This document shows positions 1 to 9,400 of a stretch of 64,000 nucleotides of DNA, piece after piece (position 1 is the stretch's first letter; each line of letters starts with the position of its first letter). Origin of the DNA: Balneola vulgaris DSM 17893 (GTDB taxonomy: Bacteria > Bacteroidota > Rhodothermia > Balneolales > Balneolaceae); NCBI RefSeq assembly GCF_000375465.1, contig NZ_AQXH01000001.1, positions 62,130 through 126,129 on the forward strand, given 5' to 3'. The notes below the pieces were generated by a model that saw only the letters and a list, made by a program, of their open reading frames with translations, ran no database searches and was not told the DNA's origin. Made by a program: the position numbers and the translations under genes.

Positions 1-22
1 AAGGTCGCCGAACTTCATCAAA

Positions 23-1255
23 ATGTCTATGAGAATATTTACTAGCCTCACCGAAGGACTTAGAATTGCATTTCGAGCTCTGAGTATCAACAAAGTACGA
101 TCTGTTTTAACGGCTCTTTGTATCATTATTGGAATTACGATGGTTACGGTTGTGGATGCCGTAACTACAGGAATGGATGAGACTTTTGATAGAAGTATGG
201 CCATGTTAGGCACTAACGTGGTTTATATCGAAAAGTGGCCTTGGGATGATGATTTAGAATGGTGGGAGATCATGAATCGCCCTGAAATTGAATTATCGTA
301 TCGTGATTTTCTACAAGAGCGAAGTAAGTTAGCTTCTGAGATTTCAGCTTATGCTCAAAGAGGCACGAATATTAAGTACAAGGGGGAAACAGCCGAAAGG
401 GTTGGGATTGTGGGTGCCACAGCAAATCATTTGTTAGTACAAGGAATGAACATTGTAAGGGGGCGGATGTTCACAGAGCAAGAAGTTCGAAATGTTAGTA
501 AAGTAATTGTGCTTGGGCAATCGCTAGTAGATGGGCTATTTGAAGAGAATGAAGATCCTTTAGGGAAACAGGTTAAAATTAGAGGACGAAAGTTTACTGT
601 TATTGGAGTGCTTGAAAAACAGGGAATGTTTTTAGGCTTAGGGGATGCCGACAACCAAGTAATCATACCGGTTAAAACATATGGTACTCTTTTTGGATTG
701 AAAAATGATGTGCGATTAGGAGTGAAATTTCCCGATGAAGAAACATTTATTGACGGAGAATACGAAATTGAAGGTTTGATGCGCCAAGTGCGCCAACTGG
801 ATGCCGCAGAAGACAATGATTTTGCTATCAACAAACCTCAAGCTTTCGAGGAAGTTTTATCTCAGTTCAAAAACGGCTTGTATATGGGGGGCTTTGTGCT
901 AGTAGGCTTGTCGTTATTAATTGGAGGGATCGGAATTATGAATATCATGTTTGTTTCCGTTCGTGAACGTACCAAAGAAATTGGGATACGAAAAGCTGTA
1001 GGAGCTAAATCATGGGAGATTCTCAGTCAATTTCTAATTGAGTCTGTTACTATCTGTGTGGCTGGAGGAGTAATTGGAGTGATAATTGCAGGTATTCTAA
1101 CACTCATCATTGATCAATTTTTTACAGCAACTATGAATGTGAGTGTGGTGGCTTTTGCCTTTATACTTTGCTCACTGGTTGGAGTCATATTTGGTTTTAT
1201 ACCCGCATATAGAGCAGCAAAGTCGGATCCTATTGAATCACTAAGGTTTGAATAA
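23..1255 (+). CDS. MacB/FtsX-type ABC transporter permease (first of two)
   Basis: Inner-membrane permease subunit of a MacB-like ABC exporter. The 410-residue protein has the family layout: an N-terminal membrane segment (about residues 27-50), a large periplasmic MacB_PCD-like domain (about 50-275), then three C-terminal membrane helices of the FtsX domain. The diagnostic cytoplasmic-loop motif VRERTKEIGIRKAVGA and the tail DPIESLRFE are both present. The frame is open to the window edge, so a start slightly upstream is possible, but MSMRIF or MRIF fits the family. The stop overlaps the next permease start by one base (TAATG), so the two are translationally coupled and probably form a heterodimer. 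The ATPase and adaptor for the system are most likely the genes at 5.0-7.1 kb. What is exported cannot be read from the sequence. Confidence 0.9.
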   Translation: MSMRIFTSLTEGLRIAFRALSINKVRSVLTALCIIIGITMVTVVDAVTTGMDETFDRSMAMLGTNVVYIEKWPWDDDLEWWEIMNRPEIELSYRDFLQERSKLASEISAYAQRGTNIKYKGETAERVGIVGATANHLLVQGMNIVRGRMFTEQEVRNVSKVIVLGQSLVDGLFEENEDPLGKQVKIRGRKFTVIGVLEKQGMFLGLGDADNQVIIPVKTYGTLFGLKNDVRLGVKFPDEETFIDGEYEIEGLMRQVRQLDAAEDNDFAINKPQAFEEVLSQFKNGLYMGGFVLVGLSLLIGGIGIMNIMFVSVRERTKEIGIRKAVGAKSWEILSQFLIESVTICVAGGVIGVIIAGILTLIIDQFFTATMNVSVVAFAFILCSLVGVIFGFIPAYRAAKSDPIESLRFE

Positions 1256-2478
1256 TGAATATTAAAGAAACGTTTTCACAGGCAACTGATTCTCTAAAGG
1301 CGAATAAAATTCGTTCGAGTCTTACACTTTTAGCTCTAGTAATAGGAGTATTCTCTGTAATTGTATCTACTACAGCCGTTGCTGTAATTGATAGCTTCTT
1401 TACCAACACGATGAGTATTCTTGGCACCGATGTAATAACGGTGCAGAAAAATCCAGCGGTGCAATTAGGTCCCGATGATGCAAGTAAGAGAAACCGTAAG
1501 AACATAAAGTTTGAAGATGCTGAAGAACTAGATGAACGAATGAATATTGGGGAGGGCATGAGTCCTGTGACCTCTTTTAGCTTCACAAAAGTATCTTTTA
1601 ACAACGAAGAAACAGATCCTGATAAATCCATTCGTGGAGGTAATAGCGAGTATATAGCGAACAATGCATACAACTTAGAAGATGGAAGAAACTTCAACGA
1701 AGAAGACATTCAGTATGCTCGCAAAGTAGCTATAATCGGGAAAGACATTCAAACTGAGTTATTCAAAAGTGAATATCCGCTTCAGAAAACCATTCGTATA
1801 GATGGGCAGCCTTATACGGTGATTGGAGTTTTGGAATCGAAAGGGCAAATCATGGGGCAGTCGTTCGATGATTTTGTACTCATTCCCTATACCACGGGTA
1901 TAAATGTGTACGGTGGAAATAGGGGAATTGGAATTCAATTGCGTGCTCCAGCTATAACTATGATGGAAGAGACGATAGATGAAGTTACAGGAATCATGCG
2001 GGTAATTCGTGGTGTATCTCCAGTAGATGATAATGACTTTGAAGTAGTGACCAACGATAGTTTAAGTGGCACCTTTGATGCTTTTACCTACATTCTTTAT
2101 TTCGCTGGATTTGCTATCGGTGGTATAACCTTGTTAGGAGCTGGAATTGGTGTAATGAATATCATGCTGGTTTCTGTTACGGAACGAACGAAGGAAATTG
2201 GAGTAAGAAAAGCAGTAGGAGCCACTCGTAAGGCTATTGTGAATCAGTTTTTAATGGAAGCTGTATTCTTATGCCAGCTAGGTGGTGTTATTGGATTGAT
2301 TGCCGGTATTGCAGCTGGAAACTATGTAGCTGTGTTAATCGACTCTGAACCTGTAATACCAATATGGTCGGTAGGCTTAAGCTTTTTTGGGATGCTAATT
2401 ATTGGTCTAGTTTTTGGTGTATACCCAGCATTTAAAGCTTCAAAGCTTGATCCAATAGAGAGTTTACGCTACGAATAA
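1255..2478 (+). CDS. MacB/FtsX-type ABC transporter permease (second of two)
   Basis: Paralogue of the preceding permease, 407 residues with the same architecture: N-terminal helix (about 20-45), periplasmic domain, and a C-terminal FtsX domain with the motif VTERTKEIGVRKAVGA and the ending DPIESLRYE. It starts in the TAATG overlap with the upstream stop. Two tandem, non-identical permeases suggest a heterodimeric exporter of the MacB/LolCDE superfamily using a shared LolD-like ATPase. No ATPase directly abuts this gene; the nearest is at 6.4 kb behind tolC and hlyD on the same strand. Family assignment is secure; membership of one complex with those genes is inferred from context. Confidence 0.9.
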   Translation: MNIKETFSQATDSLKANKIRSSLTLLALVIGVFSVIVSTTAVAVIDSFFTNTMSILGTDVITVQKNPAVQLGPDDASKRNRKNIKFEDAEELDERMNIGEGMSPVTSFSFTKVSFNNEETDPDKSIRGGNSEYIANNAYNLEDGRNFNEEDIQYARKVAIIGKDIQTELFKSEYPLQKTIRIDGQPYTVIGVLESKGQIMGQSFDDFVLIPYTTGINVYGGNRGIGIQLRAPAITMMEETIDEVTGIMRVIRGVSPVDDNDFEVVTNDSLSGTFDAFTYILYFAGFAIGGITLLGAGIGVMNIMLVSVTERTKEIGVRKAVGATRKAIVNQFLMEAVFLCQLGGVIGLIAGIAAGNYVAVLIDSEPVIPIWSVGLSFFGMLIIGLVFGVYPAFKASKLDPIESLRYE

Positions 2479-2547
2479 CTTTCCTTAAAGGAATGATTTA
2501 CGCTTCGGTTCCTATTTACTATCTTAGTATCAAAAAAGGGCAAACCT

Positions 2548-2763
2548 ATGAACGACGAAATCATTCGAAATCTAAACGACAAGTTAGATGTGGCTTTTGA
2601 AAGAGGCCGCGAAATGCTTGCTGATGAAGATATTCAGATGCGGATTCAAGAAATCCGCAACCAAGCTGAAGACACTGTACGTGCCAATCCCGTTAAGAGC
2701 GTACTCCTGGGCTTAGCCGTTGGTTTCTTAATTGGTAAAGCATTCACCTCAAACGAGGACTAA
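2548..2763 (+). CDS. small DUF883/ElaB-YqjD-like membrane-anchored protein
   Basis: A 71-residue protein with a charged, helical N-terminal two thirds and a glycine-containing C-terminal hydrophobic segment (VKSVLLGLAVGFLIGKAF, about 49-66). This is the layout of the DUF883 family (E. coli ElaB/YqjD), C-tail-anchored inner-membrane proteins linked to ribosome association and stationary-phase stress. It opens a three-gene cluster with a YqjE-like holin-superfamily protein and another small tail-anchored protein, resembling the yqjD-yqjE-yqjK set. The next gene begins one base after its stop region, so co-translation is likely. Assignment rests on size, topology and neighbourhood, since sequence identity in this family is low. 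Confidence 0.7.
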   Translation: MNDEIIRNLNDKLDVAFERGREMLADEDIQMRIQEIRNQAEDTVRANPVKSVLLGLAVGFLIGKAFTSNED

Positions 2764-2764
2764 C

Positions 2765-3184
2765 ATGGATCAATTAGGGCAGCGTATCAAGCAAGTAACA
2801 AATGAGCTGAAAGAGTATGTAGAGACTCGCATTGAGTTATTGTTACTCAATGTGAGTGATAAGGCATCTCTTTGGGTAGGTAAACTTGTTCAGCAATTAT
2901 TTGGTTACACCATATTGGGCACAGGCCTTCTGTTCTTGATGCTCGCCTTAAGTTTTTATTTAGGTGAATTACTTAATAACACCGCTCTCGGTTTTTGCAT
3001 AGTGGGCGGGTTTGTGTTTTTAATAGGCCTGATTTTAGTACTATCCCAGCCTAAAAATCTTTCTCGCAAAATTCAGGCTCAAATTATGCATGATATCATC
3101 GATGCACTTGACTCAAAGAAAGAAGAACAACTCAAATATATTGCCGAAAAAACGGTAGAAGAGGAGCTAAACCATGGCAACTAA
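2765..3184 (+). CDS. YqjE-like membrane protein (Holin-X superfamily)
   Basis: 139 residues from the ATG at 2765 (MDQLGQRIKQ). An upstream in-frame start at 2732 lies inside the previous gene and is less likely. An amphipathic N-terminal helix (about 1-40) is followed by two closely spaced hydrophobic helices (about 47-75 and 80-102) and a charged C-terminus. This matches YqjE/putative actinobacterial holin-X proteins, which despite the name are chromosomal envelope proteins rather than phage lysis genes. It sits between a DUF883-like gene and another small anchored protein, with 1-bp spacing upstream and an 11-bp overlap downstream. Function is not established; a role in envelope stress is inferred from the E. 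coli counterpart. Confidence 0.7.
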   Translation: MDQLGQRIKQVTNELKEYVETRIELLLLNVSDKASLWVGKLVQQLFGYTILGTGLLFLMLALSFYLGELLNNTALGFCIVGGFVFLIGLILVLSQPKNLSRKIQAQIMHDIIDALDSKKEEQLKYIAEKTVEEELNHGN

Positions 3185-3512
3185 AGTATCTGACATAGAA
3201 AAGAAGAAGCAGGAATTAGAAAATCAGTTAGTTCGCATTCAAGAAGGTATCGATCGCTCTATCGATGATGTAAAGGATGAAGTGGTGGAATCACTCGATC
3301 CTAAAGAAATTATTAGAAAGTACCCACTGCATGTTGTAGGAGGAGCGCTCGTTGTAGGCTTTCTTCTAGCCCGCCCAAAAGGAAAGAACCGATATAGCAG
3401 TTCATCAGGAAGTTCTTTGATTGCCTCAGAAATCAAAAAAGCGATTACAAAAAAGGGTTTATCGCTGCTCACCGACTTCATAGATGGGAAAATAAATTCC
3501 CGCGAGAAATAA
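3174..3512 (+). CDS. small coiled-coil, membrane-anchored protein (YqjD/YqjK-type neighbour)
   Basis: 112 residues. The N-terminal 50 residues are highly charged and predicted coiled coil (KKKQELENQLVRIQEGID). A single hydrophobic segment (HVVGGALVVGFLLARP, about 53-68) and a basic, serine-rich tail follow. It overlaps the YqjE-like gene by 11 bp, so the three small genes from 2548 form one unit. It resembles DUF883-like or DUF3618-like anchors in topology, but I do not recognise a specific family with certainty. The gap to tolC (113 bp) holds a small inverted repeat with arms GGAAGTT and AACTTCC but no convincing terminator, so read-through is possible. Confidence 0.6.
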   Translation: MATKVSDIEKKKQELENQLVRIQEGIDRSIDDVKDEVVESLDPKEIIRKYPLHVVGGALVVGFLLARPKGKNRYSSSSGSSLIASEIKKAITKKGLSLLTDFIDGKINSREK

Positions 3513-3625
3513 GAATACTTTTCGCCTAAGTAAGAAACGAAGGAAGTTCAAAAAAACTTCCATCTCATTGAAACTATCATTGAATGATTTCGTGGAAGCG
3601 AATCATCAACCAAATTGTATATTAA

Positions 3626-4993
3626 ATGAAAAAGTTATTCTTACTGACGGCATTTGGAGCTTTATTTCTAATCAATTCTATTCAAGCTCAGGAGACGCGA
3701 ACTATAACCTTACAAGAAGCTATCGATTTAGCTCTTGATAACAACTACTTACTTAAGCAAGCGGAGAACAATTTAGAATTATCCGACAAGCGCATTCTAA
3801 GTGAAAAAGCAGATTTCTTACCAAGCGTGTCTTCGAGTATGCGATACTCTAAAACAACTGGACGTCAGTTTGTACAGGAAACCCTTTCTTTTACCGACGT
3901 TACATCAAGTAGTACCAGCGGTAGTATCAGTGCAAACATGCCAATTTTTAATGGGTTCAATAATATTTTAACCCTACGTGCGAGTGAGTCGGGGCAGAAC
4001 TCAAGTGAAGAAAACTTCAATCGTACACGTGAAAATGTAATTTTTGACACAGCCAGTAGATACCTTCGTGTATTATTGGACATGCAATTGCTTGAGGATG
4101 CTAGAGAGAATTTAGAAACTACCTTAAAGCAGTTAGATCAAACAAAAGCTCAAGTTGAAGTTGGTTCTCGTCCAAATGTGGATTTATACAACCAAGAAGC
4201 AACAGTTGCTAATGCAGAATTAACCATCACTCAACGTGAAAATGCATTAAAGCTATCGAAGCTACAGTTAGTGCGTTCCTTGCAAGTTGATCCTTTAGTT
4301 AACTACGAATTTGTAGTTCCTAACTTTGATCCAGAAGCGGTAAAGTCGTCGCCAGTAGCTAACTATGATGCACGTGACCTTATCGAAGAAGCTCTATTAA
4401 ATAGATCGGATTTGAAGAGTGCTGAATACAACTTAGAGTCGTTGAAGTACCAGCTACAAATTGCAAAAGGAAGTCTACTTCCAACTGTAAGTGCCAATGC
4501 TTCTGTTTCTTCGGGTTATAGTGATCAATACCGTTTAGGTGGACAAGACGTAAGCTTCAGTGATCAGTTCTTTGATCAACGAGTTAATAAGTCGCTTGGG
4601 ATTAGCTTATCACTACCAATTTTCAACAATTGGAACCGTATGTACAACATACAATCGTCGCAAGTAAGCTTAAAGAATGCTGAGCTTGGCTTAGAAAACA
4701 CGAAGCTGCAAATCATTCAAGAAATTACACAAGCGTTTAATGACTTCACTTCATTAACAGCACAATTAGAAGCAGCAGAAAAATCACTTGTTGCCTCAGA
4801 AAGAGCCTTTGCTACTCAACAAGAGCGGTATAATGTAGGAGCGAGTACACTCATTGAATTGAGTCAAGCTCAAAACCAATACCTACAAGCACAATCATCA
4901 AGAACGAGTGCCCTTTACAATCTAATTTTCCAAGAAAAACTATTGGATTACTACTTAGGAAAGCTCACGGGTGAGGATGTAAGGTTCGACTAA
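3626..4993 (+). CDS. TolC-family outer membrane efflux protein
   Basis: 455 residues with a clear Sec signal peptide (MKKLFLLTAFGALFLINSIQAQ) and two outer-membrane-efflux-protein repeats. The first starts ITLQEAIDLALDNNYLLKQAENN (described in parts: the LQEAIDLAL helix at about 28-36). The second half carries DLIEEALLNRSDLKSAEYNLESL near 255. Long coiled-coil helices and a conserved ELSQAQNQYLQAQ segment near 410-425 complete the family pattern. It provides the outer-membrane channel of a tripartite export system, with the HlyD adaptor 46 bp downstream and the ATPase after that. The product is the trimeric channel-tunnel; substrate unknown. Confidence 0.93.
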   Translation: MKKLFLLTAFGALFLINSIQAQETRTITLQEAIDLALDNNYLLKQAENNLELSDKRILSEKADFLPSVSSSMRYSKTTGRQFVQETLSFTDVTSSSTSGSISANMPIFNGFNNILTLRASESGQNSSEENFNRTRENVIFDTASRYLRVLLDMQLLEDARENLETTLKQLDQTKAQVEVGSRPNVDLYNQEATVANAELTITQRENALKLSKLQLVRSLQVDPLVNYEFVVPNFDPEAVKSSPVANYDARDLIEEALLNRSDLKSAEYNLESLKYQLQIAKGSLLPTVSANASVSSGYSDQYRLGGQDVSFSDQFFDQRVNKSLGISLSLPIFNNWNRMYNIQSSQVSLKNAELGLENTKLQIIQEITQAFNDFTSLTAQLEAAEKSLVASERAFATQQERYNVGASTLIELSQAQNQYLQAQSSRTSALYNLIFQEKLLDYYLGKLTGEDVRFD

Positions 4994-5039
4994 ACATTCA
5001 TTTAGAGAATAATTAAAATTAATAAAACGGGATACTGAA

Positions 5040-6425
5040 ATGGCCAAGAAAAAGTCATCGACTGGAAAGATTCTAACTTATTTAGGGGTTTTCTTAGTAC
5101 TAATATTCGTAGTAGGCTTTGGCTTAAGAGCTGCTGGAATTATAGGGGGTGAAACCGAAGGGGTAATGGTTGAAACCACCAAAGCGAAATTAAAAACTAT
5201 CACTCAGCTGGTATCAGCTTCTGGTAGAATACAGCCTGAAGTGGAAGTAATTATTCGTCCAGATGTATCGGGTGAAATCATTGAGTTAGCCGTTAAAGAA
5301 GGTGACTTCATTAACAAAGGTGACTTACTGGTTCGTATTAAACCAGATATTTATCAAGCTAGAATTGATGAGTTAACGGCCGCACTTCTTACTCAGAAAG
5401 CTAGACTTGAGCAAACGCGAGCTAGTTTGATTCAAGCTGAATCTGCATTCAAAAAGAATGAAGAGCTTTATAAGAAAGGCGTTATTTCAGAAATGGATTA
5501 TGTGCAAAGTAAATCAAATTATGATGCACAAAAGGCGAGTTTAAAAGCTTCTGAATATCAAATTCAAAGTGCGGAAGCTCAGATTCGTAGAGCGGAAGAA
5601 GAGTTAGAGCAAACGGTAATTCGTGCCCCTCAAGATGGTACGGTTACAGGATTAACGGTTGAAGCCGGTGAGCGTGTTCTTGGGAACTCTCAAATGGCTG
5701 GTACGGAGATGATGCGTGTTTCATTACTAGATCGAATGGAAGTATTGGTTGAAGTAAACGAAAATGACATTGTTAATATCGACTTAAACGATACTACACG
5801 TATTGAAGTGGATGCATATCCTGAGCGTAGATTTGATGGTATTGTAACAGAAATTGCAAACTCTGCACGTGTAACAGGGGCAGGTTCTAACGAGCAAATC
5901 ACAAACTATCAGGTGAAAGTTCGCATTGTTACCCCACATAACCTTGGTATGAGTGGTAGTAAATTGGTAAAAGACGAGATTGCTGAAAACCCAGCTGCTT
6001 CTTTTTCTCCAAACTTTAAGCCAGGAATGTCGGCTACCGTTGATATTGAAACAGAAACAGCTATCAATGTGGTATCTGTGCCTATTCAAGCCGTAACAGT
6101 GCGTGATTTTGCAAAAGATAGTAAATCAAGTGCTGGAAAATCTGGAGATGATAAAACAAATGATGACATTCAGTCGTCTAGTACTTCGGATGACGAACTG
6201 ATTGTAAAGCAGGAAGACATCAGAAAAGTAGTATTTGTAGTGGAGGGTGGAGTAGCAAACCGTCGTGAGGTAGAAACCGGTATTAGTGATAACACACACA
6301 TACAGATTCTTTCTGGAGTTCAAGCTGGCGATGAAATTGTAATCGGTAGTTATCGTACATTATCTAAGAACTTAAAAAATGAAGATAAAGTGAGTGTAGA
6401 GTCATCAAACACTGACGCATCTTAA
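5040..6425 (+). CDS. HlyD/MacA-family periplasmic adaptor subunit
   Basis: 461 residues. An uncleaved N-terminal membrane anchor (about 12-33) is followed by a biotinyl-lipoyl-like half ([20 protein letters not shown], about 82-101). A long alpha-hairpin coiled coil (about 110-195), the second lipoyl half ([20 protein letters not shown], about 198-217) and beta-barrel and membrane-proximal domains complete the family order. A low-complexity serine/aspartate/lysine insert (about 360-390) interrupts the last domain, which is unusual for the family but looks like a flexible loop. It links the inner-membrane ABC components to TolC. It sits between tolC and the ATPase, with a 10-bp gap to the latter, so these three are one operon. 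Confidence 0.93.
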   Translation: MAKKKSSTGKILTYLGVFLVLIFVVGFGLRAAGIIGGETEGVMVETTKAKLKTITQLVSASGRIQPEVEVIIRPDVSGEIIELAVKEGDFINKGDLLVRIKPDIYQARIDELTAALLTQKARLEQTRASLIQAESAFKKNEELYKKGVISEMDYVQSKSNYDAQKASLKASEYQIQSAEAQIRRAEEELEQTVIRAPQDGTVTGLTVEAGERVLGNSQMAGTEMMRVSLLDRMEVLVEVNENDIVNIDLNDTTRIEVDAYPERRFDGIVTEIANSARVTGAGSNEQITNYQVKVRIVTPHNLGMSGSKLVKDEIAENPAASFSPNFKPGMSATVDIETETAINVVSVPIQAVTVRDFAKDSKSSAGKSGDDKTNDDIQSSSTSDDELIVKQEDIRKVVFVVEGGVANRREVETGISDNTHIQILSGVQAGDEIVIGSYRTLSKNLKNEDKVSVESSNTDAS

Positions 6426-6435
6426 AAGGGGCAAT

Positions 6436-7143
6436 ATGTCATCAAATGCTGTAATTCAGATTCGCGATCTAACTCGTTTCTACCAAATGGGTGAGACCTT
6501 AGTGAAGGCTTTAAATGGGGTATCACTTGAAGTAGACAAGAATGAGTATATCGCAATTATGGGGCCATCAGGTTCAGGTAAGTCGACCTTGATGAATATG
6601 ATTGGGTGTTTAGATACCCCTACATCAGGCGAGTACATCTTGAACAACAATAAAGTTAGTGAAATGGATGACGCTGAGCTTGCTGAAGTTCGAAATCGTG
6701 AAATCGGTTTTGTATTTCAGACTTTCAACCTCTTGCCTAGAACTACTTGCTTAGCTAATGTTGAACTTCCACTTATTTATGCAGGTATTAAAGGTGCTGA
6801 TCGGCGTGAAAGAGCTACCGATGTACTTACTAAGGTTGGCTTAGGCGATCGACTTGATCACAAGCCTAACGAATTATCTGGTGGTCAGCGTCAACGTGTG
6901 GCTATTGCACGAGCACTTGTTAACCGACCTTCTATTATCCTAGCGGATGAGCCAACGGGTAACTTAGATACCAAAACAGGTGATGAAATTATGCATTTGT
7001 TTGAAGAGCTTTATCGCCAAGGGAATACCATAATTTTGGTAACTCACGAGAATGAAATAGCAGAGTATTCTCGACGCATAGTTCGACTTCGTGATGGGGT
7101 TATCGAATCAGATCAGAAAGTGGAAAACCCTGTTCTAGCATAG
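6436..7143 (+). CDS. ABC transporter ATP-binding protein, LolD/MacB-N type
   Basis: 235-residue nucleotide-binding subunit with every core motif: Walker [10 protein letters not shown] (43-51), Q-loop [15 protein letters not shown] signature [15 protein letters not shown], Walker [13 protein letters not shown] and H-loop LVTHEN. The sequence is typical of the LolD/MacB ATPase clade that powers mechanotransmission permeases with FtsX domains, matching the two permeases at the start of the window. It is the last gene of the tolC-hlyD unit, and a strong bidirectional terminator follows its stop. Separation of this ATPase from its presumed permeases by about 4 kb is notable; a second ATPase upstream of the window cannot be excluded. 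Confidence 0.94.
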   Translation: MSSNAVIQIRDLTRFYQMGETLVKALNGVSLEVDKNEYIAIMGPSGSGKSTLMNMIGCLDTPTSGEYILNNNKVSEMDDAELAEVRNREIGFVFQTFNLLPRTTCLANVELPLIYAGIKGADRRERATDVLTKVGLGDRLDHKPNELSGGQRQRVAIARALVNRPSIILADEPTGNLDTKTGDEIMHLFEELYRQGNTIILVTHENEIAEYSRRIVRLRDGVIESDQKVENPVLA

Positions 7144-7166
7144 AATTAGGCTAATGTATTTTAAAT

Positions 7167-7199
7167 AAAAAAGGCACTTCCAAATGGAGTGCCTTTTTT
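7167..7199. terminator. bidirectional intrinsic terminator
   Basis: Hairpin with an A-tract before and a T-tract after (AAAAAAGGCACT ... AGTGCCTTTTTT), lying between the rightward ATPase stop and the leftward DUF6588-like stop. The symmetric A and T runs allow it to end transcription from both sides. Confidence 0.85.
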
Positions 7200-7223
7200 G
7201 TTTTATCGATATCTAAGATTCGA

Positions 7224-8327
7224 TTATCTAAAACTGATACCAACACCAGCGTTAGCAGTAAAGTAACTTGCTAAGGTAGCTTCACCATAGATAGCAAGAA
7301 TTCCTAAGCGAAGTCTAAAACCACCTAATAGGTGCATGTTAGATTCGCTATCTATAGAAAATCCGAATGGATCAGTAACAACGTTATAATCTTGGGTAGG
7401 TGTGATTGGGTTAAAAGATTTAACCGGGTAGTCACCTTTCATATCAAGATCAAAAGTTGCTTGTTGGAAGCCTACACCAGCGTAAGCACTGATGAACGGA
7501 AGTGATTTACCAACTAACGCATTTACTACAAACGTATTCGTAGTAGTTTTTACTTGTTGATCGTCGAAATTAGGATTCGGGTTTGAACCTAAATTAGGGT
7601 CATTAGGGTCACGAGTACCAACTGGTTCTAAATTTAAATCAGCATTAGCTGTGATTTGGTTGAAACCAACCATTACAGAAATATCTACAGGTAGTAACTT
7701 GCCACCAGGAACATATTGCGATAGTTCATGCTTGATAGCACCACCAAGAATACTGATATCGCCGAAGTCGCTAATGTTAGTTTCAGGTAAGTAACGTACG
7801 GTTACATCTGTTTTCTTAATTAAGCCAATACTTGCTTGAACTATAGGAGCGGGCACATAATTGAAGCCCGTACCTTTTGGCATTCTGAATTCACCTAACT
7901 TATTTCTGTTTGGATCATTAGGGTCATCGAAGATTTCGAGTAGTGGTCCAGCTTTGTCTTCACCAGCAATAGTTGGGGCTATAGGGTCTTCGCCAGCGGC
8001 CACTCTGATTTTTTCTAAATCTAGAGTTGAGATGTCGAAGCTTTGATCGGTACTTGGTACCACCGCCACAGATGGACGAATCTGAATGCTGAATCCTAAA
8101 ATCTTTTTAGGTGCTGCGCCTTCAGTAAAACCAGCATTTAAACCAGATCCAAAACCTGTTGGAAAAGGCTTTAAATATTCACGAGTTAATAACTCTGCAT
8201 CTTTAGCACCTGCTTCTAAGAAGGCACCGATGTCACCAAATTGAGCTTTGGCAGGGGTAATGAGCAATACGCCAAGTACCAGAGTACTAAGTAGTGCTTT
8301 TATACCTTTATGGTAGCGTTTATTCAT
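7224..8327 (-). CDS. DUF6588-like outer-membrane/surface protein, secreted
   Basis: 367 residues with a signal peptide (hydrophobic core ALLSTLVLGVLLI, cleavage after PAKA-Q). The body is glycine/aromatic alternating beta-strand rich and ends in the aromatic residue pattern VGISFR, suggesting an outer-membrane beta-barrel. The opening FGDIGAFLEAGAKDAELLTREYLKPF is in style with DUF6588 proteins of Bacteroidota/Balneolota. A mid-protein low-complexity region is rich in Asp-Pro-Asn (DPNDPN occurs twice, around 132 and 240). The gene is monocistronic, with the terminator at 7167-7199 downstream. No function can be assigned beyond surface barrel; the DUF assignment is from memory of the family and is moderately secure. 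Confidence 0.7.
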   Translation of the reverse strand: MNKRYHKGIKALLSTLVLGVLLITPAKAQFGDIGAFLEAGAKDAELLTREYLKPFPTGFGSGLNAGFTEGAAPKKILGFSIQIRPSVAVVPSTDQSFDISTLDLEKIRVAAGEDPIAPTIAGEDKAGPLLEIFDDPNDPNRNKLGEFRMPKGTGFNYVPAPIVQASIGLIKKTDVTVRYLPETNISDFGDISILGGAIKHELSQYVPGGKLLPVDISVMVGFNQITANADLNLEPVGTRDPNDPNLGSNPNPNFDDQQVKTTTNTFVVNALVGKSLPFISAYAGVGFQQATFDLDMKGDYPVKSFNPITPTQDYNVVTDPFGFSIDSESNMHLLGGFRLRLGILAIYGEATLASYFTANAGVGISFR

Positions 8328-8412
8328 GGGATCTCCATTTTATTTTGATTTGTGCGTAATATCACGAATTATTTCAACACTATGAATACCCTCGAAGAGG
8401 TATTGGAATTTC

Positions 8413-9324
8413 TTAATCAACAAGAGATTCGAGCATATTCATATAAGATCGGTATCGGTTTGCATCAATTTCACCTGCTTCAAATGCTGCCATTACACCA
8501 CATCCGGGCTCATGAACGTGAGTACAAGTATTAAATTTGCATACTTCTCGAGGTTCTAACATTTCGGGGAAATACAAAGATAACTCCCATGGTTCGATAT
8601 TTACGAGTCCAAATTCCCGAATGCCAGGCGTATCCGCGAGATACCCACCAAAATAAAGTGGAATAAGGCGAGCATAGGTAGTGGTATGTTTACCCTTATT
8701 GGAGAAGTCAGATATTTCACCAATTTTGAAATCGTAGTCGGGATCAACCACATTTAATAAACTCGTTTTGCCTACACCCGATGGTCCGATGAATGCAGAG
8801 GTTTTCCCTTTCAATTTAGTCTGTAAGAATTCAATACTCTCTGGGTCTTCAATACTGGTTGGTATAACTTCATATCCGAGATCTTGATAAACGGCCGACA
8901 CATCCGCCAAAAAGGCTTTATCGCCCTCGGTAGCTAAATCCATTTTGTTAACAATGATTGAAGGCTTCACTTCATAGGCCTCACAGGTAACTAAAAAACG
9001 GTCTATAAAGCCTTCATTAAGCTTTGGTTTACGAATGCTTTGAACCACAAAGGCATGGTCTAAGTTTGAAACGAGAATATGTTCGCCACGTTTACCATGT
9101 GTGGCTTGGCGGGTAAGGTAATTTTCACGTTCATGAATTTCAGTAATAGAACCCGTTTCATCTGAGTTGATATCCAGACTCACCCAATCGCCTACGGTAA
9201 TAGGGTTGGTTACTTTTTTGTCTTCAAGTCGAAACTTACCGGGCAAACGACTTTTAATAATTTCGTTTCCTGTATCAACTTTATACCAGCTACCTGTAGA
9301 TTCTATAACTCTGCCTTTTTTCAT
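8413..9324 (-). CDS. rsgA: ribosome small-subunit-dependent GTPase A
   Basis: Late 30S ribosome maturation GTPase. The N-terminal OB-fold is followed by a circularly permuted GTPase domain, seen as the order G4 NKMD, then G1 GPSGVGKTSLLN, then G3 DTPGI. The family zinc knuckle C-x5-C-x-H-x5-C (CKFNTCTHVHEPGC) lies near the C-terminus. I chose the ATG at 9324 (303 residues, MKKGRV); the longer form would use a TTG two codons upstream. Length is normal for the family. It is flanked by unrelated leftward genes. Confidence 0.96.
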   Translation of the reverse strand: MKKGRVIESTGSWYKVDTGNEIIKSRLPGKFRLEDKKVTNPITVGDWVSLDINSDETGSITEIHERENYLTRQATHGKRGEHILVSNLDHAFVVQSIRKPKLNEGFIDRFLVTCEAYEVKPSIIVNKMDLATEGDKAFLADVSAVYQDLGYEVIPTSIEDPESIEFLQTKLKGKTSAFIGPSGVGKTSLLNVVDPDYDFKIGEISDFSNKGKHTTTYARLIPLYFGGYLADTPGIREFGLVNIEPWELSLYFPEMLEPREVCKFNTCTHVHEPGCGVMAAFEAGEIDANRYRSYMNMLESLVD

Positions 9325-9400
9325 GCCCAATAATAAGAAACTAGTTGGGATAATGGCATTAAATAAACCATTAATACAATTAGGTACATAAAAGGACTAA

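Noticed and set aside
2765-3184. Prophage holin
   Set aside because: Holin-X/YqjE-like proteins are chromosomal; no other phage genes occur nearby.
8352-8534. 60-codon plus-strand frame between the DUF6588-like gene and rsgA
   Set aside because: It overlaps the 3' end of rsgA on the other strand and has no ribosome site or recognisable content.
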